A stretch of 64,000 nucleotides of DNA. Origin: Brumimicrobium aurantiacum. GTDB lineage: Bacteria; Bacteroidota; Bacteroidia; Flavobacteriales_D; Crocinitomicaceae. The stretch lies in assembly GCF_003402975.1 (NCBI RefSeq), contig NZ_QURB01000001.1:372001-436000 (forward strand), in the 5' to 3' direction. Of the stretch, positions 8,084 through 16,161 are shown in pieces. The first letter of the stretch is position 1. Each line of letters starts with the position of its first letter. The position numbers were made by a program, and so were the translations under genes. The notes beneath the pieces were generated by a model. The model was not told the DNA's origin. It searched no databases and saw only the letters and a list, made by a program, of their open reading frames with translations.

Positions 8084-9055
8084 TTAACCTTTTCTAAAAT
8101 TGCTTTTCAGCTTTAAAAATTGTTTTTCATACAAATGATAAGATAAAATTGAGATTGGGATTAAAATTGAAAGTTCAATAATCATTCTTAAATAAATATT
8201 ATAGGTTGGAAATAATATTAAACAAAAAGTAATTACAAAACCACTGTATAGGTAAAGCCCATATGTATAAACGCCTAATTTCTCCGTTAGTTTAAAAATT
8301 GAATTACCCTCAATATGTTTAGACAAATGGATAAAAACCAAGATTAAACTTATATACATTATAGACAGAATAAAGTGAAACAATATTGGATTGTCTATAA
8401 AAAATAAAGCTCCAAAACTTAAAGTTAAAACGATTACTCCGAATTTAATGTGGTTTATTTCCTTAAAGTAAAGATAAGCTCCCACCATGCCAGAAGCAAA
8501 ACTCGAGAAATGTGCAAGCGTGTGTGAGTAAATTGAGATATTATTGTTTAATGCGTAATTCATAAAAATGAAATAGCATCCAAAAAGTAATAAAATGAAT
8601 ATCCATATATACTTTTTAAATAAAAAACTAAAAAGTATAAAAATCAAATAAAACTGTTCTTCAACGGCTATTGACCATAAAAATTTTAATGCAAACAGAC
8701 TGTCCGTGGTTTCATAGTTAGATAAGAAGAAAACATAGAGAAGAGGTTCATCTGGTAAAGAAATATCAACATCAAGAATCTTTGCAAAGAAAGGCAGGAA
8801 TAAAAATGAAAAAATTAATATTAAAAAATATAAAGGGAATATCCGTAATGCCCTTCTCATGAAAAAATTAAATTTCTCAAAAACACCATTGTCCTTTATT
8901 TCCTTCAACGCCAATAAAGTCAAAAGGAAACTTGATAAAACAAAAAACAAATCAATAGCTAGGTGAGCAAATTCAGTCTTTGGCAATGTATGATGAAAAA
9001 ATATCATTAAAAAAGCAAAGAACCTTAAACTGTCTAATCCAAGTATTTTCTTCAT
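8084..9055 (-). CDS. Acyltransferase 3 family membrane protein (OafA/YrhL-like)
   Basis: 323 residues with about ten transmembrane helices. The N-terminus 'GLDSLRFFAFLMIFFHHTLP' carries the conserved His pair of the Acyl_transf_3 family in helix 1, and 'RRALRIFPLYFL' near residues 67-78 is the conserved arginine loop. 'FLWSIAVEEQFYL' near 125 is the usual WSLxVExQFY motif. Such enzymes move acetyl or other acyl groups across the inner membrane onto surface polysaccharides. The length is slightly short but complete (family usually 330-380). It stands alone, with its stop facing an empty stretch. Confidence 0.85.
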   Translation of the reverse strand: MKKILGLDSLRFFAFLMIFFHHTLPKTEFAHLAIDLFFVLSSFLLTLLALKEIKDNGVFEKFNFFMRRALRIFPLYFLILIFSFLFLPFFAKILDVDISLPDEPLLYVFFLSNYETTDSLFALKFLWSIAVEEQFYLIFILFSFLFKKYIWIFILLLFGCYFIFMNYALNNNISIYSHTLAHFSSFASGMVGAYLYFKEINHIKFGVIVLTLSFGALFFIDNPILFHFILSIMYISLILVFIHLSKHIEGNSIFKLTEKLGVYTYGLYLYSGFVITFCLILFPTYNIYLRMIIELSILIPISILSYHLYEKQFLKLKSNFRKG

Positions 9056-9203
9056 TAGGGAAGTGAGTTGAAATTTCAGATGACTAAATTAGCACCATTT
9101 TTAAAACAAGTTCTTCTTTATCTAAATAGAAATTCTTTACATATAAAAACACTTCAAAGACATCATCAGTTCTACAGTTAAGTTATCTCCTCCAATCAGT
9201 TCA

Positions 9204-10244
9204 TCACCCTAAATCAGATGAAAAATACTTCTTCTTCATCCATAAAGAAACTTTCACCAATAAAATCAAAACAGGAACTTCCACTAAAGGTCCAATTACA
9301 CCAGCAAAGGCCTGACCAGAATTGAGTCCGAACACGGCAATAGAAACGGCAATGGCCAATTCAAAATTGTTTCCTGCTGCGGTAAATGCAACTGAAGCAG
9401 TTTTGTCGTAGGATGAACCGAAAGCTTTGGCAAAAAAGAAACTAATGAAGAACATCAATGTAAAGTAAATCAATAATGGAATGGCGATGGTAACAACGTC
9501 CATTGGAATTTCAACGATGAGCTCTCCTTTTAAAGAAAACATGATGATAATTGTGAACAATAGTGCGAGCAAAGTCATTGGAGAAATTGCTGGTATAAAC
9601 TTTTCATTGTACCACTTCTCCCCTTTTTGCTTAATTAAAATTACTCGTGTAAGAATTCCCATCAGAAATGGAATTCCTAAATAAATGGCCACACTTTCTG
9701 CAATTGTACCAATAGAAATATCGATAATCGCTCCTTCAAATCCGAAGTAAGGAGGAAGAATTGTGATAAATAACCAAGCGTAAAAACTGTAAGCGAACAC
9801 TTGAAAAATACTGTTTAGTGCTACCAAACCGGCTCCATATTCGCTGCTTCCTTCTGCCAAATCGTTCCACACCATCACCATTGCAATACATCTTGCCAGA
9901 CCAATTAGAATTAATCCGACCATATATTCCGGGTAATCTTGCAAGAAAATAATGGCCAAGGCGAACATTAATACTGGTCCAACAATCCAATTAAGCACTA
10001 GAGGAATCGAGAGGATTTTCGTGTTCTTGAATACCTTAGGTAAAAGGCGGTAATTCACTTTTGCAAGTGGAGGATACATCATTAAAATTAACCCGATTGC
10101 AATTGGAATATTGGTTGAACCACTACTCAAAGAATTTACAAAGTCGGGAAAAGAAGGTATGAAATAACCAATTCCTACTCCGATTGCCATGGCAACAAAA
10201 ATCCAAAGGGTCAGATTTCTGTCTAAAAAACTCATATTTTTCAT
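9204..10244 (-). CDS. arsB: ACR3 family arsenite efflux transporter
   Basis: About 346 residues from the chosen start. Ten hydrophobic helices and the ACR3 signatures '[17 protein letters not shown]' (the conserved Cys/Ala-Met helix) and '[19 protein letters not shown]' identify an arsenite/H+ antiporter of the BART superfamily. The ATG at 10244 is chosen over the longer frame to 10277 because it lies two bases past the preceding stop (10246-10248) and begins [10 protein letters not shown], the usual family start. It is the last gene of the arsR - DUF6428 - phosphatase-type reductase - ACR3 operon, exporting the arsenite formed by the reductase. Confidence 0.92.
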   Translation of the reverse strand: MKNMSFLDRNLTLWIFVAMAIGVGIGYFIPSFPDFVNSLSSGSTNIPIAIGLILMMYPPLAKVNYRLLPKVFKNTKILSIPLVLNWIVGPVLMFALAIIFLQDYPEYMVGLILIGLARCIAMVMVWNDLAEGSSEYGAGLVALNSIFQVFAYSFYAWLFITILPPYFGFEGAIIDISIGTIAESVAIYLGIPFLMGILTRVILIKQKGEKWYNEKFIPAISPMTLLALLFTIIIMFSLKGELIVEIPMDVVTIAIPLLIYFTLMFFISFFFAKAFGSSYDKTASVAFTAAGNNFELAIAVSIAVFGLNSGQAFAGVIGPLVEVPVLILLVKVSLWMKKKYFSSDLG

Positions 10245-10245
10245 C

Positions 10246-10869
10246 TTACTTCGATTGTTTGATTTGACCGAAAACATATTTCATTTCGGTTGCAATTTGT
10301 ACACTTGTTTTATTGTATTCCTCCATTTTTTCTGGAGCGTTATCGTATACTTTTGGATCGATATAATGCACAGGAACACGTTTTTCGGCTCCAAAAACCA
10401 CTGGACAATCGCCATCTGCTTGTGAACAAGTCATGATGGCACAGAATCCACTTTTTGGATTAAATGCATTGTCCCATCTTTTTGAAAAAGCGATGATTGG
10501 CAAACTATTTTCTGCATTTTTTAAGGCATAAATAGGATTTTCTTGTTCCACTAGTTTTTGAATTTCAAAACCATTATTCGCAAGTGTTTCTATCACTGCT
10601 GGGTAACACGCTGTAGCTTCTGTTCCACCAGAGAATGTTCGAACATTATTGAGAGCATAGAAATTCGCCATGGTCTGTGCCCAAATTTGGGTTAGGTGAC
10701 TTCTTCTCGAATTATGTGTACAGATAAAGTTGAGGTTAATCACTTCGTTTTTATCTTGCTTCGATTGTATGAAGTCAATAAGTGGTTGAAGAATTTGTTT
10801 TCTTTCTTCATTTACGGAGGTGACGTCTAATTGTGATACGAAGTCCGTTATTTTTTCAAATAGTTTCAT
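10246..10869 (-). CDS. arsC: Low-molecular-weight PTP-type arsenate reductase
   Basis: 207 residues with the phosphatase P-loop '[16 protein letters not shown]' near residues 48-63 (CX5R), the hallmark of LMW protein-tyrosine phosphatases and thioredoxin-coupled ArsC enzymes. Later Cys residues ('[15 protein letters not shown]') could serve the disulfide relay of ArsC, and '[10 protein letters not shown]' supplies the general-acid Asp loop. The operon context (ArsR, ACR3) argues for arsenate reduction rather than protein dephosphorylation. The gene ends just before the ACR3 start. Confidence 0.85.
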   Translation of the reverse strand: MKLFEKITDFVSQLDVTSVNEERKQILQPLIDFIQSKQDKNEVINLNFICTHNSRRSHLTQIWAQTMANFYALNNVRTFSGGTEATACYPAVIETLANNGFEIQKLVEQENPIYALKNAENSLPIIAFSKRWDNAFNPKSGFCAIMTCSQADGDCPVVFGAEKRVPVHYIDPKVYDNAPEKMEEYNKTSVQIATEMKYVFGQIKQSK

Positions 10870-10958
10870 TTGTTATTTTTTTTCTATTCCTGTATGCTCT
10901 TGCTCTATGCTCTTAACTGTTTACCTGTTGTGTTTCTTATATTTTTACCGCAAAGTCC

Positions 10959-11015
10959 CGCATGCTGCCGCGAGATTTCATCTCGTGGTCATGCGAAATC
11001 TCGCGGCAGCATGCG
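10959..11015. repeat. GC-rich perfect 21-bp inverted repeat
   Basis: The left arm 10959-10979 begins CGCATGCTGCCGCGAG and the right arm 10995-11015 is its exact reverse complement, with a 15-base loop. The arms are far richer in GC than the surrounding DNA. It lies between DUF6428 and the arsenate reductase gene, inside the ars operon, preceded by ACCGCAAAGTCCC. It would form a strong hairpin in the mRNA and may affect transcript stability; it may also be a small mobile palindrome. Confidence 0.7.
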
Positions 11016-11222
11016 AAAGTAGAATCCTTAATTGATCTCGCCTCAGTACTCTCTACTCTCTACTCAAAACTCAATTCTCTTATTTTTATCCCTTTAGATT
11101 TTGATTAGAAAATGATAAAGACAAGACATGCGCAGAATAGAATTACAGGAGTTTATCTTTATAAATGACTGTAACTCTATACCAGCATAACGCAGTATTT
11201 GACTTTTTCTAACAAAATCTAA

Positions 11223-11711
11223 TTAGCAGCATCCACCACCTGGAGAACAAGTGCCACCATCATTATTACCCAAATCTACTAACTGTACTTTTGGTTTTTC
11301 TTCAGAGTCCCGATGGCTATCGGGACCACATTTATCTGGCGCTAAACAATCCGTTTGTTTTGTTGTCAACAAGAAGTTTTTACCATCAAAATCTAACGCA
11401 AATTTCTCGATCGTTTGTCCTTGGTATTCTACTTCGATTTCTTGGTCTTGTAAACCTAACGTCTTTTCAGACAATTCAATGATGTTTAACAATTTATCTG
11501 GGTACAATCTGTGATCGTAATCATTGGCGTTCCACAATTGGAAATTAATAACCTCTTCTTTTCTTACTGTTCCTCCACAGTCGATGAAGTTTTTGGTGAT
11601 TCCTCCAACTTCTGTAACGTGAAAATGATTAGGAACTAATTCTCCATTTGGCAATTGAAATGCAATGACTTTTAGCTCTTTCAATACTCTTTTTACTTCT
11701 GATAATTTCAT
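11223..11711 (-). CDS. DUF6428 family protein of the ars operon
   Basis: 162 residues. 'FQLPNGELVPNHFHVTEVG' and 'WNANDYDHRLYPDKLL' are features of the small DUF6428 proteins found next to arsR and ACR3 in Bacteroidota. The function is not known to me; HFH and the Cys-rich ends (CLAPDKCG, CSPGGGCC) could bind metal or arsenite. The C-terminal part holds an in-frame 20-bp palindrome (11307-11326) encoding the residues PDSHRDS, apparently an insertion. It follows arsR in the operon with about 120 bases between. Confidence 0.75.
   Translation of the reverse strand: MKLSEVKRVLKELKVIAFQLPNGELVPNHFHVTEVGGITKNFIDCGGTVRKEEVINFQLWNANDYDHRLYPDKLLNIIELSEKTLGLQDQEIEVEYQGQTIEKFALDFDGKNFLLTTKQTDCLAPDKCGPDSHRDSEEKPKVQLVDLGNNDGGTCSPGGGCC
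11307..11326. repeat. 20-bp palindrome inserted inside the DUF6428 coding region
   Basis: GTCCCGATGGCTATCGGGAC is a near-perfect palindrome lying in frame within the gene's hydrophilic tail. Relatives with the same GTCCCG...CGGGAC ends occur in non-coding DNA at 11770-11790 and, as TCCCGAAA/TTTTCGGGA, at 26165-26182. This supports a small mobile palindrome family that has entered a coding sequence without breaking the frame. Confidence 0.6.
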
Positions 11712-11769
11712 AATTCTATTTTTTTAATTTTTATTCTTTTAACCTCAAAGTCCGCTAAGTATTCGCAGA

Positions 11770-11790
11770 GTCCCGTACAATTGTCGGGAC
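11770..11790. repeat. GTCCCG...CGGGAC mini-palindrome in the arsR-DUF6428 gap
   Basis: GTCCCGTACAA / TTGTCGGGAC pairs with a single-base bulge. It is embedded in 'CGCAGAG-palindrome-GCAGAG', a short direct repeat of GCAGAG flanking the palindrome (11765-11770 and 11791-11796). This resembles a target duplication, though that is only suggestive. Confidence 0.5.
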
Positions 11791-11833
11791 GCAGAGTTTT
11801 TTATTTCGCTAAACTTTTTACCTGCGGTAAAAA

Positions 11834-12163
11834 CTAACAACACTCTGTTTTTGTTATATCTTGATTAAAAAATTCATTCATCATGTTCTTCATTTTTATC
11901 CAATTTTCAGTGTCGATACAATAACAAACGCTTGTTCCTTCAACAGTTCCTTGAATCAATCCAATTTTCTTCAACTCTTTTAGGTGTTGTGAAATGGTAG
12001 ATTGTGCCAATCCGATTTCTTCAACGATATCGCCACAGACACAAGTTTTGGATTCAAATAGATACTGTAATATTTTTACTCTTGCAGGATGACCAAGTGC
12101 TTTTGCAAATAAAGCGATCTGACTTTGTTCCTCGGTGAACTTTTTGGTTGTTGTAATTTCCAT
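11834..12163 (-). CDS. arsR: ArsR family metalloregulator
   Basis: 109 residues from ATG 12163. A winged helix-turn-helix holds 'AKALGHPARVKILQYLFESK' then 'TCVCGDIVEEIGLAQSTISQ'. CVCGD is the classical As(III)-binding Cys motif in the recognition region, and a Cys pair ends the protein. The frame stays open upstream to 12331, but those residues come from the repeat at 12271-12426 and the promoter, so the shorter start is chosen. It represses its own operon; a fitting operator overlaps the promoter (12177-12194). Confidence 0.92.
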   Translation of the reverse strand: MEITTTKKFTEEQSQIALFAKALGHPARVKILQYLFESKTCVCGDIVEEIGLAQSTISQHLKELKKIGLIQGTVEGTSVCYCIDTENWIKMKNMMNEFFNQDITKTECC

Positions 12164-12176
12164 AATTATTTTACTT

Positions 12177-12211
12177 AATCGCAAAATTACGATTAAAGAA
12201 TAGATGAGCAA
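12177..12211 (-). promoter_or_regulatory. ars operon promoter with overlapping ArsR-like operator
   Basis: On the minus strand TTG (12209-12211), 19 bases, then TAATTTTG (12182-12189) match the Bacteroidota sigma-A promoter (TTG-N19-TAnnTTTG) exactly. The imperfect palindrome AATCG-N8-CGATT (12177-12194) covers the -7 box, the position expected for an ArsR repressor site. Confidence 0.7.
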
Positions 12212-12270
12212 TAATTTTGAGAAAATATTTTTTTGGATTTTTGTTGTTTGATAGGGTCCTCCGCCTTGTA

Positions 12271-12426
12271 TCCCTCCGTCAGCTGACGAAGGAAGAAAAC
12301 ACTCTCCGGGCAATAAATAAAATTTAATCAAGAATTAAAGTTCAATCTTTCCTTTTAGTGTTTAACGACGAACAATCAAACTCCCCCTTTGGAGGGGGGG
12401 AGGGGGGAGGGGGGAGGATTAAAAAA
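12271..12426 (+). repeat. ~150-bp direct repeat, left copy flanking the DUF559 gene
   Basis: It matches 12937-13086 over its whole length with few differences, including a completely identical core of about 60 bases from CTCCGGGCAATAAATAAAAT through CCTTTTAGTG. The copy starts with a CCGTCAGCTGACG palindrome and ends with CTCCCCCTTTGGAGGGGG plus G-rich tracts and GGATTAAAAAA. It lies upstream of the DUF559 gene in direct orientation with the other copy. Confidence 0.85.
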
Positions 12427-12484
12427 TTCTTTTCTCACTCCAATCATTTTCTTATCTTAATTAAGAATACCTAAACAACACCTT

Positions 12485-12853
12485 ATGAATCATCATTATA
12501 ATAAAAACCTTAAACAATACGCCGATGAATTAAGAAACACATCAGTTTCAAGAGCAGAGAAATATCTTTGGAAGGCGGGGCTCAGTAGAAAAAAGTTAGG
12601 CGTTGGTTTTAAACGTCAAAGGCCTATCGATCGTTTTATTGTTGACTTTTTCTGTGCTGAAGTAAATTTAATCATTGAAGTTGATGGAAACTCTCATAAT
12701 TTTAAGGGCGCTTATGATCGCTATCGACAAGATAGATTAGAATCTCTTGGTTATTTAGTGATACGATTTCAGGAAGGAGAAGTCATTAATTGCTATCCTG
12801 AGGTTGAAAATAAAATTTTACGAGTGATTGAGGTGTTGAAGAGTAGACAATGA
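12485..12853 (+). CDS. DUF559 / Vsr-like endonuclease domain protein
   Basis: 122 residues. The sequence shows the DUF559 fold: 'SRAEKYLWKAGLSRKKLGVG' at the start, then 'PIDRFIVDFFCAEVNLIIEV', 'DGNSH' and 'RLESLGYLVIRFQEGEV'. The D...ExD/H pattern belongs to the PD-(D/E)XK/Vsr nuclease superfamily. Many Bacteroidota carry this as a single gene among intergenic palindromes. It points opposite to the genes on both sides and lies between ~150-bp direct repeats, with TCCCCCTCCTAAGGGGGA just after the stop. This suggests it is a mobile or self-spreading unit. Catalytic activity is inferred from the family. Confidence 0.8.
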   Translation: MNHHYNKNLKQYADELRNTSVSRAEKYLWKAGLSRKKLGVGFKRQRPIDRFIVDFFCAEVNLIIEVDGNSHNFKGAYDRYRQDRLESLGYLVIRFQEGEVINCYPEVENKILRVIEVLKSRQ

Positions 12854-12936
12854 GTTGTAGAGTCCTGTCCTCCCCCTTTTTCCCCCTCCTAAGGGGGAAA
12901 CGCTCCGATAAATGGCTATAAATAATAAAAAATTTC

Positions 12937-13086
12937 TCCATCCGTCAGTTGACGAAGGAAGAAGAACGCTCTCCGGGCAATAAATAAAATTTAATCAAGA
13001 ATTAAAGTTCAATCTTTCCTTTTAGTGTTTTACGAAGAGCAATCAAACTCCCCCTTTGGAGGGGGGAAGGGGGGAGGATTAAAAAA
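12937..13086 (+). repeat. ~150-bp direct repeat, right copy flanking the DUF559 gene
   Basis: The second copy of the repeat at 12271-12426; it differs mainly in GTCAGTTGAC versus GTCAGCTGAC and in the length of the G-tracts (GGAGGGGGGAAGGGGGGAGG). It separates the DUF559 gene from the YceI gene at 13139. Confidence 0.85.
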
Positions 13087-13138
13087 GTGGATCCGTCCAA
13101 TGACAAATCCACTCGTATTATATCGGTTGAGATATATT

Positions 13139-13651
13139 CTATTGTTTCACAAACTGAACGTTGGCGATCAACTTTACTTTATCGCTCACAACGATGCTTC
13201 CTGCCTCTGTTACAGCACTCCAAGTTAAATCGAAATCTTTACGATTTATCGATGTTTCCATATCAAATCCTGCTTTCGTTTGTCCGTATGGGTCTTCCGC
13301 AACACCATTGAAATCAACATCCAATTCTACTTCTTTAGTAACATCTTTAATGGTTAATTCTCCTTTTAATTTTTCGCCATCAAAAGCAGTAGATTTAAAC
13401 GAAAGTTTCGGGAATTTCTCCGCATTAAAAAAGTCTTCGGATTTAAGATGTGTATCTCTGTCTTTATTTCGTGTGTTTACAGATTCAATATCAGCATTGA
13501 ATTGAAATTTTGCATCCTTAAATGAATCATCAGATGATTCAACTTTTGCATCAAATGATTCGAAATTACCTGTTACAGTAGAAATCATCATGTGTTTTAC
13601 TTTAAAGTTGATTTCTGAATGTGTTTCGTCAATTTTCCAATTATTTTCCAT
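13139..13651 (-). CDS. YceI family protein (no signal peptide)
   Basis: 170 residues covering one YceI domain: 'KIDETHSEINFKVKHMMIST' at the N-terminus and 'RDTHLKSEDFFNAEKFPKLS' near 70 are the family's conserved blocks, and the barrel ends in 'VKLIANVQFVK'. YceI proteins are lipocalin-like and bind polyprenoid or amphiphilic lipids. This copy lacks an export signal, so it is probably cytoplasmic, unlike the second YceI gene at 16162. It stands alone. Confidence 0.88.
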   Translation of the reverse strand: MENNWKIDETHSEINFKVKHMMISTVTGNFESFDAKVESSDDSFKDAKFQFNADIESVNTRNKDRDTHLKSEDFFNAEKFPKLSFKSTAFDGEKLKGELTIKDVTKEVELDVDFNGVAEDPYGQTKAGFDMETSINRKDFDLTWSAVTEAGSIVVSDKVKLIANVQFVKQ

Positions 13652-13856
13652 TTTTCTATTTTTTTTTGTTCAATACAAAGGTGAGGATGTTTAAACAACT
13701 GTGCATTGATGTATGATAAGAAAGTCTTAATAGACATGTATCTCAAATACTTAAACTTTACATAGGTATTTTGTACTGCTGCTTTTCTAAAATGGAATTA
13801 AACAATACCTGATGAAATCATTCGTATTAAACAGTGAGAAATTAAAAAAAACAGAG

Positions 13857-13864
13857 TACTTTTG
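13857..13864 (+). promoter_or_regulatory. TAnnTTTG promoter box before the SGNH esterase
   Basis: TACTTTTG lies 28 bases before the chosen ATG at 13893. Its place just inside the longer open frame supports the shorter start. No clear TTG at the usual -33 spacing. Confidence 0.4.
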
Positions 13865-13892
13865 CCTCCGATTTTATAAACACCATTTTTTA

Positions 13893-16076
13893 ATGAAACA
13901 AAAATTAAAATGGGGTCAGAAATTTTTTCGAATCCTCCTAATTACTATCTACATCTGTGTTCAATCTTTATCATTTGCACAAAAAGATGTTTATCTTGTA
14001 ATTGGTCAATCTAATACTTCTGGTCGTGGAGCTATAGAAGCCCAAGACATGGTTAGTTTACCTGGTGTAGACCTCTTCAATGGAATAACTTGGGAAACTG
14101 CAACGAACATTGACCCTACAAGCAATAGTGGAGACGGAGGAATGAATCGTTACTCTCCTATACGTAAAACCAACAAAATACAGGGTTTAAGTTTCGCGTA
14201 TACTTTTGGTAAAATGACCTATAAGCTCACCGGAACACAGATTGGTTTAGTTGTTCAAGCTCGTGGAGGAACAAGTATAAATGATTGGGGAGAAAATGCT
14301 ACAGCTGGATATTATGCTCAAGCTTTAACTCGATTAGATGCTGCTTTGGCACTAGGAGGAAGTACCTTAAAAGGTATCCTGTGGCACCAAGGAGAAAGTG
14401 ATAAAAACGATGCGAATTATATACATAAATTAAAAGAATTGATTTCTGCATTTAGAACAGATCTATCGATGCCTAATCTACCATTTTTTGTTGGAGAGTT
14501 AAGTAAACATAGATTGGACTACGAAAACTTCAATACCAATTTACGTCAAACTACAGTTGTAGGTGGTCCTTTACACATCGCTAATACAACTTATGTTTCA
14601 ACAGTAGGATTGCAAACAACAGATAGGATACATTTTAACTCTAATGCACAACGTATTCTGGGAAATCGTTACGCAGCAAAAGTGCTTGAGAAGGTTTATG
14701 GATTAACATATGTACAGAATCAAGTGATTTATGTTACGCAAGATGCTTATGTCCGTGGAGGCTCTTACGCAAGCACACCACAACAAGCAGGAGAGCCGGA
14801 ATTTATGCGGATCAAAGAAGATTCTTCTAATGCAAACAATATATACCGTGGTCTACTAGAGTTCGATATGAGTTCTATTTCTTCAATTCCAAATGTAAAA
14901 ATCGTTGATGCTAGTTTACTTATGTCAGGAAATGTTGAAGTAACTAATGGTCCAATTGACATTGGTTTCTACGATATCGACCCAACATGGTCCGAATCAA
15001 CCGTGAATTTTAATACGGCTCCTAACTTTACAAACCAAATATCTGAAAGTACGACAACTTTTAATACCGACGATAATGATGAAGATAACGATGGTGACAC
15101 CGTCGAAGTTGTTCATACAGCTGCGGATATAACAGCATTTATCAGAGATAAATATGCAGCGGCATCTTCTATAATTTCATTAGGATTAAAATCTGAGTCT
15201 GATGGGAATACACAATTTAAATTCAGCACAAAAGAAGACAATGCAAACTATGCTGATAGAGCTCAAATTGTAATCAGTTATTTTGTTAGCAATATCTGTT
15301 TACCTATTTCAGGTACGGATGTTCAGATAGCTTGTGAAACTTTTGATTGGATTGATGGAAATACTTATTCTGCTTCGAACAATACTGCAACTTTCACGCT
15401 AACAAATGCTACAGGTTGTGATTCTGTTGTGACTTTAGATTTAACAATCAACACCCCAACAACAGGAACTGATGTTCAAGTAGCTTGTGAAACTTTTGAT
15501 TGGATTGATGGAAATACTTATTCTGCTTCGAACAATACTGCAACTTTCACGCTAACAAATGCTGCAGGTTGTGATTCTGTTGTGACTTTAGATTTAACAA
15601 TCAACACAGTGAACGTTATGACAACAGTTGATGAATTAACAATAACTGCTGACCAAGCTGGAGCAACTTACCAGTGGATTGACTGTGCAACAAACATGGA
15701 GATTCCAGGTGAAACGAACCAATCATTTACAGCGACATCGAATGGAGATTATGCTGTAGTTGTAACAGAAAACAATTGTTCAGATACATCTGCATGTACT
15801 TCAATCACAACTGTTGGGTTGGAAAACAATATGGCTCAAATAGCAATCAAAGCATATCCAAATCCTTCAAGAAATACATTCACTATTGAGAGTGATATGT
15901 TATTATCTGCTGTTGGAATTTACGTTGTTTCTGTTGATGGAAAAGAAATCTTCAAAACAAACGACATTCAATCATCGAGTTATATTATCAACTGTAGTCA
16001 ATGGACTCCAGGTGTATATTTCTTAACTGTGGCAACGGAAAACGGAAATAAGATGTTGAAATTGGTAAAAGAATAA
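13893..16076 (+). CDS. Secreted SGNH (sialate O-acetylesterase-like) protein with T9SS sorting domain
   Basis: About 727 residues from the ATG at 13893, whose first 30 residues form a signal peptide ending 'LSFAQ'; the frame upstream to 13812 is discarded. Order of parts: an SGNH/SASA esterase domain with block I 'VIGQSNTSGRG' (near 36-46), 'ARGGTSINDWG' and 'LWHQGESD' (near 165); a DNRLRE-type beta domain starting 'DAYVRGGSYAS'; two almost identical 51-residue repeats starting GTDVQ (15312-15606); and a C-terminal type IX sorting domain ('AYPNPSRNTFTIES' to 'KMLKLVKE'). It should be a surface or secreted enzyme removing acetyl groups from polysaccharides. It has its own terminator at 16106. 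Confidence 0.85.
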   Translation: MKQKLKWGQKFFRILLITIYICVQSLSFAQKDVYLVIGQSNTSGRGAIEAQDMVSLPGVDLFNGITWETATNIDPTSNSGDGGMNRYSPIRKTNKIQGLSFAYTFGKMTYKLTGTQIGLVVQARGGTSINDWGENATAGYYAQALTRLDAALALGGSTLKGILWHQGESDKNDANYIHKLKELISAFRTDLSMPNLPFFVGELSKHRLDYENFNTNLRQTTVVGGPLHIANTTYVSTVGLQTTDRIHFNSNAQRILGNRYAAKVLEKVYGLTYVQNQVIYVTQDAYVRGGSYASTPQQAGEPEFMRIKEDSSNANNIYRGLLEFDMSSISSIPNVKIVDASLLMSGNVEVTNGPIDIGFYDIDPTWSESTVNFNTAPNFTNQISESTTTFNTDDNDEDNDGDTVEVVHTAADITAFIRDKYAAASSIISLGLKSESDGNTQFKFSTKEDNANYADRAQIVISYFVSNICLPISGTDVQIACETFDWIDGNTYSASNNTATFTLTNATGCDSVVTLDLTINTPTTGTDVQVACETFDWIDGNTYSASNNTATFTLTNAAGCDSVVTLDLTINTVNVMTTVDELTITADQAGATYQWIDCATNMEIPGETNQSFTATSNGDYAVVVTENNCSDTSACTSITTVGLENNMAQIAIKAYPNPSRNTFTIESDMLLSAVGIYVVSVDGKEIFKTNDIQSSSYIINCSQWTPGVYFLTVATENGNKMLKLVKE
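15312..15606 (+). repeat. Tandem 153-bp coding repeat in the esterase gene
   Basis: Two consecutive units (15312-15464 and 15465-15606) differ at only a few positions at DNA level. Each encodes a module running from GTDVQ through 'ACETFDWIDGNTYSASNN' to 'GCDSVVTLDLTINT'. Near-identity including silent positions indicates recent duplication or ongoing gene conversion. Confidence 0.85.
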
Positions 16077-16105
16077 TTCAACTTAAAACACTGATAAAAA
16101 GAAAA

Positions 16106-16135
16106 CGAGCTGATATTGATTCAGCTCGCTTTTTT
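16106..16135 (+). terminator. Rho-independent terminator after the esterase gene
   Basis: CGAGCTGA / TCAGCTCG stem with a 7-base loop, followed by CTTTTTT, 30 bases after the stop codon. Confidence 0.8.
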
Positions 16136-16161
16136 AATGAAATAATATTCTTTATATGGAA

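Noticed and set aside
12164-12331. N-terminal extension of ArsR
   Set aside because: It runs through the promoter, the operator and the end of the 150-bp repeat; family members begin at the ATG at 12163.
12391-12420. Assembly error in the G-rich tracts
   Set aside because: Both repeat copies have similar tracts of different length, which fits slippage; only long reads could exclude an error.
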